Source: CAXXOK01 sp035353615 (GTDB lineage: Bacteria; Bacillota; Clostridia; Christensenellales; Aristaeellaceae). From it: 64,000 nt of DNA. The DNA lies in assembly GCA_035353615.1 (NCBI GenBank), contig DAOPZY010000015.1:6349-70348 (forward strand), given 5' to 3'. Position numbers and translations under genes: made by a program. Of the stretch, positions 36,500 to 45,270 are shown piece by piece (position 1 is the stretch's first letter; each line of letters opens with the position of its first letter). The notes under the pieces were generated by a model. It saw only the letters and a program-made list of their open reading frames with translations. It searched no databases and had not been told where the DNA came from.

Positions 36500-38101
36500 T
36501 TACCGCTCGCTGCCCTGTTTGGCTGCCCGGATAAACGCTGTAAACAGCGGATGCGGTCTGTTGGGGCGGGACTGAAACTCGGGGTGGTAAATCACCGCCG
36601 CATAGAAGGGATGCCCTTCCAGTTCAAAGGCTTCGGGGTAGCCGGTTTCGGCGCTTGTGCCCACCAGCCGGAAGCCTTTTTGAGCAAGCGGTAAAACATA
36701 TTGCTGATCGATCTCGTAACGGTTGCTGTGGCGTTCGTGAACGGTATTTTCACCGTATACCGAGCGAATCATCCCTTCGCGCAGCAGAACGCCGCCGCCG
36801 CCCATCCGCGTTGCGCCACGGCTGTCGTTACGGCAAATCCTGTCCTCAGGGATGCGCGCAACCGGGTGCTGCGTTTGCGGGTCCACCTCGGTTGTGTTCG
36901 CGTCCGGGATGTTCAGCAAATTGCGCACGGCTTCCACAACAGTCAGCTGCATACCAAAACCAATGGCCAAAAACGGCACGCGGTTTTCCCGCGCGTACTG
37001 CGCGGCGACCACCATCCCGTCGGTGCCGCGGTCGCCGTAGCCGCCCGGCACCACGATCGCGCTGTATTTGGAAAGAATTGCTTCGACGGTTTCCGGCACA
37101 ATTTCCTCGCTGTTGACCGCCGTGACCGCCACATGCACATCCTCCGCCAAACCTGCGTGCTGCAAGGCTTCGCTTACGGACAGGTATGCGTCCGGCACGG
37201 TTACGTATTTGCCAACCAGCGCAATATGCAGGGTGTGGGTCACTTCCCGGTAGTGCCTGTACATGGCTTTCCACGCGTCCAGATCGGCGGGGCGGTTTTC
37301 CAGCCCCAACTCGGCCAGCACATCCTTGGCTAATCCCTCTTTTTCAAGCATGAGGGGCACTTCGTACAGGCAATCCACATCCAGGTTCTGGATCACGTTG
37401 CCGGCCTTCACGTTGCAAAACAGCGCGACCTTGTCCTTGGCTTCGGTGGTCATGGGCACTTCCGTGCGGCACACAATTACATCCGGTTGGATACCGGTTG
37501 AGCGCAGCACCTTGACGCTGTTTTGCGTCGGCTTGGTTTTCAACTCGCCCGCCGCAACGATAAAGGGCATCAGCGTAACGTGAACGTAGCAGCAATCGTT
37601 GGGGTTAGGACACTCCCAACGCATTTGCCTGATCGCTTCCAGGTATACGGCGGCTTCCATATCCCCCACCGTACCGCCGATTTCCACCAGCTGAATCTCG
37701 GCCCCGGCGTTCTCCGCAGCTTCGCGGATGCAGCGTTTGATTTCATTGGCCACATGCGGTATGGCCTGAATGGTGGAGCCGCGGTATTCGCCGCTCAGCT
37801 CCCGCTCAATCAGCCTGTGGTGAATTTTGCCGGTAGTGGAGCTTGCATCCCCGGAAAGGGTGGTATCCACAAAGCGCTCATAATGCCCAAGGTCGAGATC
37901 GGCGGCCGTGCCGTCCTCCGTGATGAACGCCTCGCCGTGCTCCAGCGGGCTTAAAAAACCCGGCTCTACATTATAGTACAAATCGAGCTTTTGCAGGCTT
38001 ACACGATACCCGCGCGCACGGAGCAGCTTACCCAGCGACGCCGCCGTAATGCCTTTGCCCAAGGATGAAACCACGCCGCCTGTAATGAATACATATTTCA
38101 T
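36500..38101 (-). CDS. pyrG: CTP synthase-like protein with substituted glutaminase nucleophile
   Basis: 533 aa, full length. The synthase half has YVFITGGVVSSLGKGITAAS (P-loop), DLDLGHYERF, EIGGTVGDMEAAVYLEAIRQ and KTKPTQNSVK. The glutamine amidotransferase half has the oxyanion region VPGGYGDRG and the His-Glu pair in YHPEFQSRPNRPHPLF. At the nucleophile elbow the family reads GICLGMQ, but here it is AIGFGMQ, with Gly381 (codon GGT, 36961-36959) in place of the catalytic Cys. CTP synthase makes CTP from UTP, ATP and glutamine-derived ammonia; this one should be unable to use glutamine in the normal way. ATG 38101 follows AAAGGAG. It may be a paralogue, with a normal pyrG elsewhere. Confidence 0.88.
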   Translation of the reverse strand: MKYVFITGGVVSSLGKGITAASLGKLLRARGYRVSLQKLDLYYNVEPGFLSPLEHGEAFITEDGTAADLDLGHYERFVDTTLSGDASSTTGKIHHRLIERELSGEYRGSTIQAIPHVANEIKRCIREAAENAGAEIQLVEIGGTVGDMEAAVYLEAIRQMRWECPNPNDCCYVHVTLMPFIVAAGELKTKPTQNSVKVLRSTGIQPDVIVCRTEVPMTTEAKDKVALFCNVKAGNVIQNLDVDCLYEVPLMLEKEGLAKDVLAELGLENRPADLDAWKAMYRHYREVTHTLHIALVGKYVTVPDAYLSVSEALQHAGLAEDVHVAVTAVNSEEIVPETVEAILSKYSAIVVPGGYGDRGTDGMVVAAQYARENRVPFLAIGFGMQLTVVEAVRNLLNIPDANTTEVDPQTQHPVARIPEDRICRNDSRGATRMGGGGVLLREGMIRSVYGENTVHERHSNRYEIDQQYVLPLAQKGFRLVGTSAETGYPEAFELEGHPFYAAVIYHPEFQSRPNRPHPLFTAFIRAAKQGSER

Positions 38102-38133
38102 ATCCGTTTCTCCTTTGCGTGTTTCTACTGTTG

Positions 38134-38163
38134 ATTGTAGTGGGTATGGGCGTCTGTTGTCAA
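38134..38163 (-). promoter_or_regulatory. SigA-type promoter of the CTP synthase gene
   Basis: On the minus strand TTGACA (38158-38163), 18-bp spacer and TACAAT (38134-38139). The -35 overlaps the stop of the upstream metallo-hydrolase gene. Confidence 0.7.
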
Positions 38164-38816
38164 GACTCGGTCGGGGCGGTTACAGCCATCAGAATCACGG
38201 CTGGGCGCTGGGGCAGGTCGCCGGCGGTGATCCTGCACAGAGGCATCGGCTTTGGCGACGTTTTCATCAGGGTCAGAAAGGGCTGCTCGGTTTGGATGTG
38301 CATTTCCATATTGTGCTGAGTTTGATAGTGCATGGGCACGGTAATGCGCGGGCGCAGGATTCGGATATTTTCAACCGCCAGCGCGGCGTCGGTCGTGTAA
38401 TGGCCGCCAACCGGGGTCAATAGCACATCCGGCGTGCCAATCGCCTGACGCTGGCGTTCCGTCAGGATTTGCCCCAAATCGCCAAGATGGACAATCTTCA
38501 GCCCATCGGCTTCCACTACAAAGATGATGTTGTCCCCAAACTTGGTTCCGTTTACCGCGTCATGTTTGGCGGGTACGCCCGTCACCAGTATATCGCGCGA
38601 GGGCGAGTGTACGCCGGGCTGGTCGAGCACGGTCGGCGACCCGGCCACCATGGAAACCGCGTCATGGTCGTGGTGGTGGTGGCTCACGGTGACGATATCC
38701 GCTTTCAGCGTTTGGCGCGGATAGTTGCAAAACTCACCATACGGATCGGTCAGCAACGTGAGGCCGCTTTGAAAGGCCATCGTAAACAGCGAGTGCCCGT
38801 AATACCGCAGTATCAT
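38160..38816 (-). CDS. Metallo-beta-lactamase-fold hydrolase, UlaG/UPF0173-like
   Basis: 218 aa from ATG 38816, 10 nt after AGGAGG and overlapping the previous stop as ATGA; the frame upstream is antisense-like and excluded. The zinc motif VTVSHHHHDHDAV is the HxHxDH type. Further metal ligands are likely in VTGVPAKHDAVNG, VHLGDLGQ and PMHYQTQHN. The compact domain without a long C-terminal helix set resembles UlaG-like and UPF0173 hydrolases, whose substrates vary (lactones, phosphodiesters). There is no signal peptide. It closes a three-gene operon with an unknown protein and DUF1934. Confidence 0.85.
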   Translation of the reverse strand: MILRYYGHSLFTMAFQSGLTLLTDPYGEFCNYPRQTLKADIVTVSHHHHDHDAVSMVAGSPTVLDQPGVHSPSRDILVTGVPAKHDAVNGTKFGDNIIFVVEADGLKIVHLGDLGQILTERQRQAIGTPDVLLTPVGGHYTTDAALAVENIRILRPRITVPMHYQTQHNMEMHIQTEQPFLTLMKTSPKPMPLCRITAGDLPQRPAVILMAVTAPTES

Positions 38817-39337
38817 GTTGGGTTTTCCTCCTCCCGCCGGATATAGGCAAACAGGATTCCCGCCCCGGCGGACGGCAGGGGCAGACGGTCGCGCAGCCGT
38901 TGGGCGCAATCGCCCGTCCACCGGGCGGCTTGTGTTTCCATCGCAACAGGCTGGTTCCAATTTTGGAGCATCAGCCGCAGCATTTCCCGGGGCTGAGCTG
39001 GCCAGGGGGCGGCGTGCGCCCGCAGAAGCCGCGCCAGCGCATACACGCCGTGCATGGATTCCCGCGCCGGAAAGGCGGTTGGCGCGACGGCGCCAAAGCG
39101 TTCTGAAAGCATTTGCCATCGCGCTTCAGTGAAATCAATCCGCCAAAGCGCATTCGGGGTTTCTGCACAGGTAAAACCACGTTGCAAAAGCGCCTGCTCC
39201 GCCTGTGTCAGCCGATCGGCGGCGAAGCGGCGCGGCGCGTCGCTGATGAAAAACGCAGCCGGATCGTCCGAACGTTTGACAAAGCAGCCTTCCCCAAGAG
39301 CGGCGCGAACCTCCGCCTGCGGTGGAAAAACGTTCAT
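38813..39337 (-). CDS. Hypothetical protein in the DUF1934-metallo-hydrolase operon
   Basis: 174 aa. It overlaps both neighbours by ATGA, strong evidence that it is translated. I do not recognise a family. Visible features are a mixed alpha/beta N-terminus (VRAALGEGCFVKRSDDPAAF), a central region with FTCAETPNALWRIDF, and helical LARLLRAHAAPWPAQPREML. There are no membrane segments, signal peptide or metal-binding cysteine clusters. It is rich in Arg and Ala, matching local GC content. No function is proposed. Confidence 0.75.
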   Translation of the reverse strand: MNVFPPQAEVRAALGEGCFVKRSDDPAAFFISDAPRRFAADRLTQAEQALLQRGFTCAETPNALWRIDFTEARWQMLSERFGAVAPTAFPARESMHGVYALARLLRAHAAPWPAQPREMLRLMLQNWNQPVAMETQAARWTGDCAQRLRDRLPLPSAGAGILFAYIRREEENPT

Positions 39338-39777
39338 CCTTCTTTTTTGCGCATGAAGTGCAGGCGCATTTCATGAACAGCAGCAAACTGCCCGGACAGG
39401 TCCAGCTGGTATTGCAACGAAATCTCCCCGCCCTCCTGATCCGCCGTGTAGGTGGCGCGGGTGCAGTAAAGCGCCATATCCAGATCGCCAAACGGCGTAT
39501 GGTACTGGCTTTCGTACCGTTGTCCCTTTTGAAACACCATATTGGCGTCGTAGGTGCCCTTGCGGGACATGGTGATTACGTGGTTGCGCGCCGTCAGCTC
39601 AATTTGCTGTGGCGGCTCGTTTTCATCGAGGCTTTCCTCATAACGGACGACAACCTCATCCGGGGTTTCCAACAGCTCCCCGGTGGTAATCAGGCGCATG
39701 GAATCCTCTGGCTGGCCCTCTGTGGTCGATTGCGCATCCAGCGAAATCAGGATCGGAACACCCTTCCTCTCCGCCAT
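39334..39777 (-). CDS. DUF1934 (YwiB-like) calycin-fold protein
   Basis: 147 aa from ATG 39777; the region upstream is non-coding promoter DNA shared with ispE. Segments PILISLDAQSTTEGQPEDSM, VVVRYEESLDEN, VITMSRKGTYDANMVFQKGQ and ISLQYQLDLSGQFAAVHEMR match the DUF1934/YwiB family, small beta-barrels of unknown ligand common in Firmicutes. It is the first gene of a three-gene operon and is divergent from ispE. Confidence 0.85.
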   Translation of the reverse strand: MAERKGVPILISLDAQSTTEGQPEDSMRLITTGELLETPDEVVVRYEESLDENEPPQQIELTARNHVITMSRKGTYDANMVFQKGQRYESQYHTPFGDLDMALYCTRATYTADQEGGEISLQYQLDLSGQFAAVHEMRLHFMRKKEG

Positions 39778-39852
39778 ACCCGCCCCCCTATTCCCCGTTG
39801 CCGGAATCCCTGATATAATAGGTAAATATAACACAAGAAAGGGTTGGATGCA

Positions 39853-40740
39853 ATGCTGCGGTTGCTTGCGCGCGCAAAAATCAACTGGACGCTCGATATT
39901 CTGGGTCGCCGGGAGGATGGCTACCATTGGATGGATATGCTGATGGAAAGCGTGGACCTGGGCGACGAGCTTTGCCTGATCCCCGCCCAACAGGAATTGC
40001 AGCTCACTGTTACCGGCGCGGAGGGTCTGGCTATGCCGGATAATCTGGTGCTCAAAGCGGCCCGAGCCTTGCAGGCGGAAACCGGCTGCCGGTCCGGCGC
40101 GACCTTTTTGTTAACCAAGCGCGCCCCGGTAGGCGCGGGGATGGGCGGCGGAAGCGCGGACGCAGCCGCCGCGCTGGTGGGCCTGAACCGGCTGTGGGAA
40201 ACGAACCTGTCGCCCAAACGCCTTGCGGAGCTGGGCCTTTCCGTGGGTGCGGATGTTCCGTTTTTACTGCTGGGCGGTTTGGCGCGCGTGGGTGGGATTG
40301 GCGAAACCCTTCAACCGCTGACCGCCGCGCGCCCCGTTCCGCTGGTGGCGGTGCAACCGTGTCAGGCGCTTTCCACCCGCGAAGTTTTTACAGCGTTTGA
40401 CGCGCTGCCGAGGGTTAACCATCCGCAAACGGACACGGCGCAGGCGGCGCTTATCCGCCGCGATTTTGCCGCTCTTAGCGGTTTAGCCGGCAATGTGCTG
40501 GCGCAGGCGAGCGAAGCCAAACGGCCGCAAATCGCGGAAGCGATCGCGGCGCTTGAGGCTTTCGGCGCCGCTTTTGCTACCATGACGGGAAGCGGATCAG
40601 CCGTTTTTGGCGCATTTGAAACCGAACGGGAGGCGAGTCTTGCATACCTTGCCCTGCGCAAACGCTGGCGGCGCTGCTGGCTGACCCGCACCAGCCCGGA
40701 GGGCATTGCCTTTCTGCCTGAAACGGAAAACGCACCGTAA
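39853..40740 (+). CDS. ispE: 4-diphosphocytidyl-2-C-methyl-D-erythritol kinase
   Basis: 295 aa from ATG 39853, about 9 nt after AAAGGG; a TTG 9 nt earlier is too close to that site. GHMP kinase motifs are ARAKINWTLDILGRREDGYH at the N-terminus (substrate-binding), PVGAGMGGGSADAAAALVGL (ATP-binding motif 2) and TMTGSGSAVFGAF (motif 3). The enzyme phosphorylates CDP-methylerythritol in the non-mevalonate pathway, so the organism makes isoprenoids by that route. A TATAAT at 39814-39819 may be its -10; the -35 is weak. Confidence 0.95.
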   Translation: MLRLLARAKINWTLDILGRREDGYHWMDMLMESVDLGDELCLIPAQQELQLTVTGAEGLAMPDNLVLKAARALQAETGCRSGATFLLTKRAPVGAGMGGGSADAAAALVGLNRLWETNLSPKRLAELGLSVGADVPFLLLGGLARVGGIGETLQPLTAARPVPLVAVQPCQALSTREVFTAFDALPRVNHPQTDTAQAALIRRDFAALSGLAGNVLAQASEAKRPQIAEAIAALEAFGAAFATMTGSGSAVFGAFETEREASLAYLALRKRWRRCWLTRTSPEGIAFLPETENAP

Positions 40741-40766
40741 ACCGATGAACGGTCTGCGGTGCGTTT
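40728..40766. terminator. Bidirectional terminator between ispE and the UPF0210 gene
   Basis: Arms AAACGCACCG (40728-40737) and CGGTGCGTTT (40757-40766) overlap the ispE stop codon. The minus strand continues TTTTCC; the plus strand ends GTTTGAAG. It serves both convergent genes. Confidence 0.7.
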
Positions 40767-40776
40767 GAAGGCCAAA

Positions 40777-42123
40777 TCAGTTGCGAAGGCTGTGCAAGGG
40801 GGCGGGAATCCGTCCGCCACGCTCGATAAACGCGTCGTTATTGGCGGTGTTAACTTTCATGATGGGCGCATACCCAAACAGTCCGCCAAAATTGATGGAG
40901 TCGCCAACCTTTTTGCCCACAGCCGGTATCACGCGCACGGCGGTCGTTTTGTTGTTGACCATGCCAATGGCGGCTTCGTCCGCGATAATCCCCGCGATGG
41001 TGTTGGCGCTAGTGTCGCCGGGTATGGCGATCATATCCAGCCCAACCGAGCATACGCAGGTCATGGCTTCCAGCTTTTCGATGGTGAGGCAGTCCGCGGC
41101 GGCGGCCTCGATCATGCCAATATCCTCGCTCACGGGGATGAACGCGCCGCTCAGGCCGCCGACATGGCTTGATGCCATAACGCCGCCTTTTTTGACCATA
41201 TCGTTGAGCATGGCAAGGGCTGCGGTGGTGCCGGGCGCGCCGGCCATTTCCAGCCCCATTTCTTTCAGAATATAGGCCACGCTGTCGCCGCGCGCGGGCG
41301 TAGGCGCAAGGGAAAGATCCACAATGCCAAACGGAACGCCCAGACGCTTTCCGGCTTCCTGCGCCACCAATTCCCCTACGCGCGTAATCTTGAACGCCGT
41401 GCGCTTGATGGTTTCCGCCACAATATCAAAGGGTTGCCCCCGAACAGCTTCCAAAGCACGCTGCACAACGCCCGGGCCGCTGACGCCGACGTTCACTACG
41501 CATTCCGGTTCCCCAACGCCGTGAAACGCGCCCGCCATGAAGGGGTTATCCTCCACCGCGTTGGCAAACACGACAATTTTAGCGCAACCAAAGCTGTCCT
41601 GCTGCGCGGTCAGCTCCGCCGTGCGTTTGATAATGGCCCCCATGCGGCGCACGGCGTCCATGTTGATGCCGCTGCGGGTGCTGCCCACATTCACGCTGCC
41701 GCAAAGCCGTTCTGTTTTTGAAAATACCTCCGGCATGCTGTCCAGCAGGATGTTTTCGGCAACGGTGCTGCCCTTGTGCATCAGCGCGCTGTAGCCGCCA
41801 ATCAGGTTTACACCCACATCGCCCGCCGCCTGATCCAGCGCAACGGCAATCCGCATGGGGTCGCTTCCGGTAATCATGCTGGCCGGGGTCACGCTCAAGC
41901 GCTTGTTCACGATGGGCACGCCCAGTTCGCTTTCCAAGTCGCGGCCCACCTTGACCAAATCTCTGGCAAGGCGGGTAATCTTATCATACACGCATTCGGC
42001 GGTTTCCGCGTCGGTGTTTTTCCGGCAATCCAGCAGGTTGATGCCCATGGTAACCGTGCGGATATCAAAATGCTGTTCCTGAATCATATGAATGGTTTGA
42101 AGAATTTCGTTGGTTTCAATCAT
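40777..42123 (-). CDS. UPF0210 (DUF711, PFL-like) protein
   Basis: 448 aa. The family is recognised by IRTVTMGINLLDC near the N-terminus, NVGSTRSGINMDAVRRMG, NVGVSGPGVVQRALE and the C-terminal PGDTSANTIAGIIADEAAIG, with length about 450. The structure of UPF0210 proteins is related to the glycyl-radical pyruvate formate-lyase barrel, but no activity is established. ATG 42123 follows GGAGGG, 13 nt after the UPF0237 ACT-domain gene; this pair is conserved in many bacteria, suggesting that the ACT protein controls or accompanies the larger one. Confidence 0.93.
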   Translation of the reverse strand: MIETNEILQTIHMIQEQHFDIRTVTMGINLLDCRKNTDAETAECVYDKITRLARDLVKVGRDLESELGVPIVNKRLSVTPASMITGSDPMRIAVALDQAAGDVGVNLIGGYSALMHKGSTVAENILLDSMPEVFSKTERLCGSVNVGSTRSGINMDAVRRMGAIIKRTAELTAQQDSFGCAKIVVFANAVEDNPFMAGAFHGVGEPECVVNVGVSGPGVVQRALEAVRGQPFDIVAETIKRTAFKITRVGELVAQEAGKRLGVPFGIVDLSLAPTPARGDSVAYILKEMGLEMAGAPGTTAALAMLNDMVKKGGVMASSHVGGLSGAFIPVSEDIGMIEAAAADCLTIEKLEAMTCVCSVGLDMIAIPGDTSANTIAGIIADEAAIGMVNNKTTAVRVIPAVGKKVGDSINFGGLFGYAPIMKVNTANNDAFIERGGRIPAPLHSLRN

Positions 42124-42136
42124 CGTTGACCCTCCG

Positions 42137-42409
42137 TTACACGCGGTGCATCGCCGCGAAAAGGTCCATGCGCTGGATGCTGATCATCACGCCGATATTG
42201 CCGCCAAGTTCGGCCAACCGATCGGCAATTTGCTGGAAGCTCTCCTGCGTGCCCTGCAAATCCACAACCATGAGCATAGTAAAGCATCCGCTGAGAATCG
42301 TCTGGGAAATATCCAAAATATTAATGTTCTGCTCGCACAGGGCCGTGCTCACCTTGGCAATAATGCCGACTTTATCCTGCCCCGTTACGGATACCAGCGC
42401 TTTTTGCAT
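42137..42409 (-). CDS. UPF0237 ACT-domain protein
   Basis: 90 aa, a single ACT domain: KALVSVTGQDKVGIIAKVST, LCEQNINILDISQTI and FTMLMVVDLQG fill the entire sequence. ACT domains bind amino acids or other small ligands; no ligand is known for this family. ATG 42409 follows GGGAGGG. It is the first gene of a two-gene unit with UPF0210. Confidence 0.95.
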   Translation of the reverse strand: MQKALVSVTGQDKVGIIAKVSTALCEQNINILDISQTILSGCFTMLMVVDLQGTQESFQQIADRLAELGGNIGVMISIQRMDLFAAMHRV

Positions 42410-42477
42410 AACGTTCCCTCCCGTTGTGAAATCGATTGTTACAATACCGCACTTTTTTGCCTGCTGTCAATGCCTGC

Positions 42478-42505
42478 TTGCTTTTTTTTAGTTTTCGTGT
42501 ATGAT
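42478..42505 (+). promoter_or_regulatory. Promoter of the pyridoxal kinase gene
   Basis: TTGCTT (42478-42483), 16-bp T-rich spacer and TATGAT (42500-42505), 28 nt before the start codon. Confidence 0.65.
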
Positions 42506-42533
42506 AGGGAAAACCTGAAACGGAGGCCGAGCC

Positions 42534-43382
42534 ATGCAAAAACGCGCCATTGCCATTCACGATATTTCCTGCGTTGGGCGCTGTTCGCTTACGGTGGCGC
42601 TCCCGATCCTTTCCGCGGCGGGGGTCAACACCTCCATTGTGCCAACCGCCCTGCTGAGCACGCACACGGGTGAATTTACCGGATACACCCATCTGGACCT
42701 GAGCGATCAACTCCTGCCGATCGCCAAACACATTGCGACGCTTGGGCTTCATTTTGACGCGCTGTACAGCGGCTACCTGGCCTCGCCCGCGCAGGTGGAA
42801 CTGGTGCTCCAGATGATCGGACTCCTGTGCGATTCCCAAACCCACGTGTTTGTCGATCCGGCCTTTGCGGATCACGGCAAGCTGTATTCCCTGATGGACC
42901 CAACCATGCCTTCGCGCATGCGCGCGCTATGCGCAAGGGCGCACACCATTGTGCCCAACCTGACGGAAGCCGCGTTTATTTTGGGCGAGCCTTACCTTGC
43001 CAGCGGCTATCAGGAAGCCTATGTGCTGGATCTTGCGCGAAAGCTTTCCCAAATTGGCCCGGAAAGCATTGTAATTACGGATATTTCGCTTGACCCCGCG
43101 CAGACCGGCATTGCGGTTTATCATCGGCTAAGCGACGATTTTCGGCTGTTGTTTCGCCCAAAGTTTGAAGGCGTTTTTCACGGCACCGGCGATGTCTTCG
43201 CCAGCTTCCTGCTCTCCCTGTTATTAAGCGGCAAACCCCTGATGGAGGCTGCATCGCTGGCCTTGGATTTTATCCACGCAAGTATCGGCTACACGCTTGA
43301 GGGTGGAGAGCCGCTGCGCTATGGCGTACAGTTTGAATATGTGCTTCCGCGCCTGATGGCGGCGGTGCGCTCCCGAGAATAG
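42534..43382 (+). CDS. Pyridoxal/pyridoxamine kinase, PdxY/PdxK-like
   Basis: 282 aa. The N-terminus AIHDISCVGRCSLTVALPIL and STHTGEFTGY match the pyridoxal kinase branch of the ribokinase fold. VPNLTEAAFILGEPYL marks the substrate lid region, and HGTGDVFASFLLSLLL contains the catalytic Asp. It phosphorylates vitamin B6 vitamers to their 5'-phosphates for PLP salvage; the aminotransferase and other PLP enzymes in the genome would use the product. It has a promoter of its own and ends at a terminator shared with the convergent symporter gene. A hydroxymethylpyrimidine kinase role (ThiD-like) is less likely. Confidence 0.88.
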   Translation: MQKRAIAIHDISCVGRCSLTVALPILSAAGVNTSIVPTALLSTHTGEFTGYTHLDLSDQLLPIAKHIATLGLHFDALYSGYLASPAQVELVLQMIGLLCDSQTHVFVDPAFADHGKLYSLMDPTMPSRMRALCARAHTIVPNLTEAAFILGEPYLASGYQEAYVLDLARKLSQIGPESIVITDISLDPAQTGIAVYHRLSDDFRLLFRPKFEGVFHGTGDVFASFLLSLLLSGKPLMEAASLALDFIHASIGYTLEGGEPLRYGVQFEYVLPRLMAAVRSRE

Positions 43383-43425
43383 ACCAATCACGGATTTGGA
43401 TCCATCAAACCAGCTTTGAAAAGGC

Positions 43426-43458
43426 AAACGCCGTCCGCGATTCAAACGGACGGCGTTT
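43426..43458. terminator. Bidirectional terminator between pyridoxal kinase and symporter genes
   Basis: Perfect 12-bp arms AAACGCCGTCCG (43426-43437) and CGGACGGCGTTT (43447-43458), loop 9 nt. The plus strand continues CTGATATTG and the minus strand GCCTTTTC, so both convergent genes can use it. Confidence 0.8.
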
Positions 43459-43501
43459 CTGATATTGCTGAGCTTCCCGGTTCCACAAAGGCAATCAACC
43501 A

Positions 43502-45022
43502 TTACTTCGCTTCGCCAAAAACGGTCTCCAGATGCTCTTTGCTAAAACCGGTCTGTTTGGTAAGCACGCTTACAACGGGAACAATCACTAAATTGGCGAG
43601 CATCGCCGCCGCGCCGCTGATGGGCGCAAGCGCCATGTTGCCCGTCGCAAGCGGCGGCACAAGCGAAATCAGCATCCCGGCGAATACGCCGGTAAACGCG
43701 CCCGCCTTGGTAACGCCCCGCCAAACCAGCCCGTACAGGAAAGGCGCGAGAAACGCACCCGCGATGGTGCCCCAGGAAAGGGACATCAGCGACATGATCG
43801 GCGTTTTTTGCATCAGGAAGTTTATCACCAGCGACAGAATCACAAAGGCAACGCACAGGCTCCGCATGGTCCAGAGCGTCGTTTTCGGCTTCATCTTGGG
43901 CGCGACTGAGCCAATCAAATCCAGCGTAATCACCGAAGAAGAAGAAAGCACCAGCGCGGTCAGCGTGGAAATGCTGGCGGATAGCAGCAATACCACAAAA
44001 AGCCCGAGAACCGCGTCCGGTATGCCCACAAGGGTGGTATCCGTCAGCATGGTAGGCATGATCTGATCCATCGGCATTTTACCGGCGTTTACAAGCGCCG
44101 CGAGCGTACCGCTCCCGTCCGGCGCGGCAATTTTGGAAAGCACCACACGGCCAAAGCTGCCCGCAAAGTAAGCGCCGCCCGCGATGATGAGCGCGAACGC
44201 CGTGGAAATCACGGTGGCTCGCTTGACGCTCTTTTCATCCTTAATGGCGAAGAACTTGTGGATCATCTGCGGCATGCCCAGCACGCCCAGCGAGGTGAGG
44301 ATTACGTTGCTGAACAGCCAGACCTCCTTGCCTTGGGGCGGCCACAGGGTGTTCATATTCGCGCCGCCGATTTCCTCGGTGCCCAGCAGCTGCAAGCCGG
44401 TACCAACGCCGCCGGCTGCCTTCACAATGTAGAACACAACCGCAGCAATGCCGATCAGCATAATGAAGCCCTGAATGAAATCGCTGATCGCGGTCGCTTT
44501 GTAGCCGCCCGCAAACAGATAGATAGATGACAGCATGGCGATGCCGATCACGCACCAGGTGTAATCAATCCCAAAAGCTTTGGTGAACATGTTGCCGAGG
44601 CCCTTGTATACGCTTGCGCTGTACGGGATTAAGAATACAAAGATAATCAGGCTGGCGATAATTTTTAGCAGCTTGCTGTTATAGCGCTTTTCAAAAAAGC
44701 CCGGTATGGTGCTGACCTGTAGCCGCTCGCCTATCCGTCTGGTAGGCTTAGCCAACAGAAGCCAGGCAAGCAAGCTGCCAATCAGGGCATTTCCGATGCC
44801 GCACCACACTGCCGAGAAACCGACGTTCCAGCCCGTAGAGCCTGCATAGCCGACGATAATCACGGCAGAAAAATAACTGGCCCCATAGCTGAATGCGCTC
44901 ATCCATGGGCCAACATTTCTGCCCCCTAGCAAAAAGCCGTTGAGCGATAAGTTTTTCCTGGCTGTGAAGAAAATGACCACAATCATCATGATTGCATAGG
45001 CTACCAAAACTACATACTTCAT
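43502..45022 (-). CDS. Sodium/solute symporter (SSS family)
   Basis: 506 aa from ATG 45022, after GGCGG; an ATG six codons earlier lacks a site. About 13 hydrophobic helices are present. SSS signatures include FLLGGRNVGPWMSAFSYGAS near the first helices, GYAGSTGWNVG, and SSIYLFAGGYKATAISDFIQ, the family motif, followed by GFIMLIGIAAVV. This resembles proline (PutP) and pantothenate (PanF) carriers; the substrate cannot be assigned. Uptake is driven by sodium. The gene is alone on its transcript and has its own promoter. Confidence 0.9.
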   Translation of the reverse strand: MKYVVLVAYAIMMIVVIFFTARKNLSLNGFLLGGRNVGPWMSAFSYGASYFSAVIIVGYAGSTGWNVGFSAVWCGIGNALIGSLLAWLLLAKPTRRIGERLQVSTIPGFFEKRYNSKLLKIIASLIIFVFLIPYSASVYKGLGNMFTKAFGIDYTWCVIGIAMLSSIYLFAGGYKATAISDFIQGFIMLIGIAAVVFYIVKAAGGVGTGLQLLGTEEIGGANMNTLWPPQGKEVWLFSNVILTSLGVLGMPQMIHKFFAIKDEKSVKRATVISTAFALIIAGGAYFAGSFGRVVLSKIAAPDGSGTLAALVNAGKMPMDQIMPTMLTDTTLVGIPDAVLGLFVVLLLSASISTLTALVLSSSSVITLDLIGSVAPKMKPKTTLWTMRSLCVAFVILSLVINFLMQKTPIMSLMSLSWGTIAGAFLAPFLYGLVWRGVTKAGAFTGVFAGMLISLVPPLATGNMALAPISGAAAMLANLVIVPVVSVLTKQTGFSKEHLETVFGEAK

Positions 45023-45075
45023 CCTTGTTCCGCCTTCCATACTACTTTGTCTTGTAAAAAGACACTACATGGAAC

Positions 45076-45103
45076 ATTATACGCAATCTGGTCAAAAAAG
45101 CAA
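45076..45103 (-). promoter_or_regulatory. SigA-type promoter of the symporter gene
   Basis: On the minus strand TTGCTT (45098-45103), 16-bp spacer and TATAAT (45076-45081), about 54 nt before the start codon. Confidence 0.7.
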
Positions 45104-45270
45104 CATTCCCTACAAACAAATGCAGCCGGAAAACAGAGGCCCTGCCGGAAGCGAAGCCTCTGAACGCCATGCAAACTGCGCTTGGGTCCGAAACGGTTGG
45201 AAGCAAATGTAAAAATATGAAAAACCGAACGCATCACAGTCCTCCGCGCCCTGCGGCAGGCACGAAAGCA

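Noticed and set aside
36113..36694. Plus-strand frame running into the CTP synthase gene
   Set aside because: Overlaps the antisense of the CTP synthase C-terminus; no ribosome binding site and low-complexity arginine-rich product.
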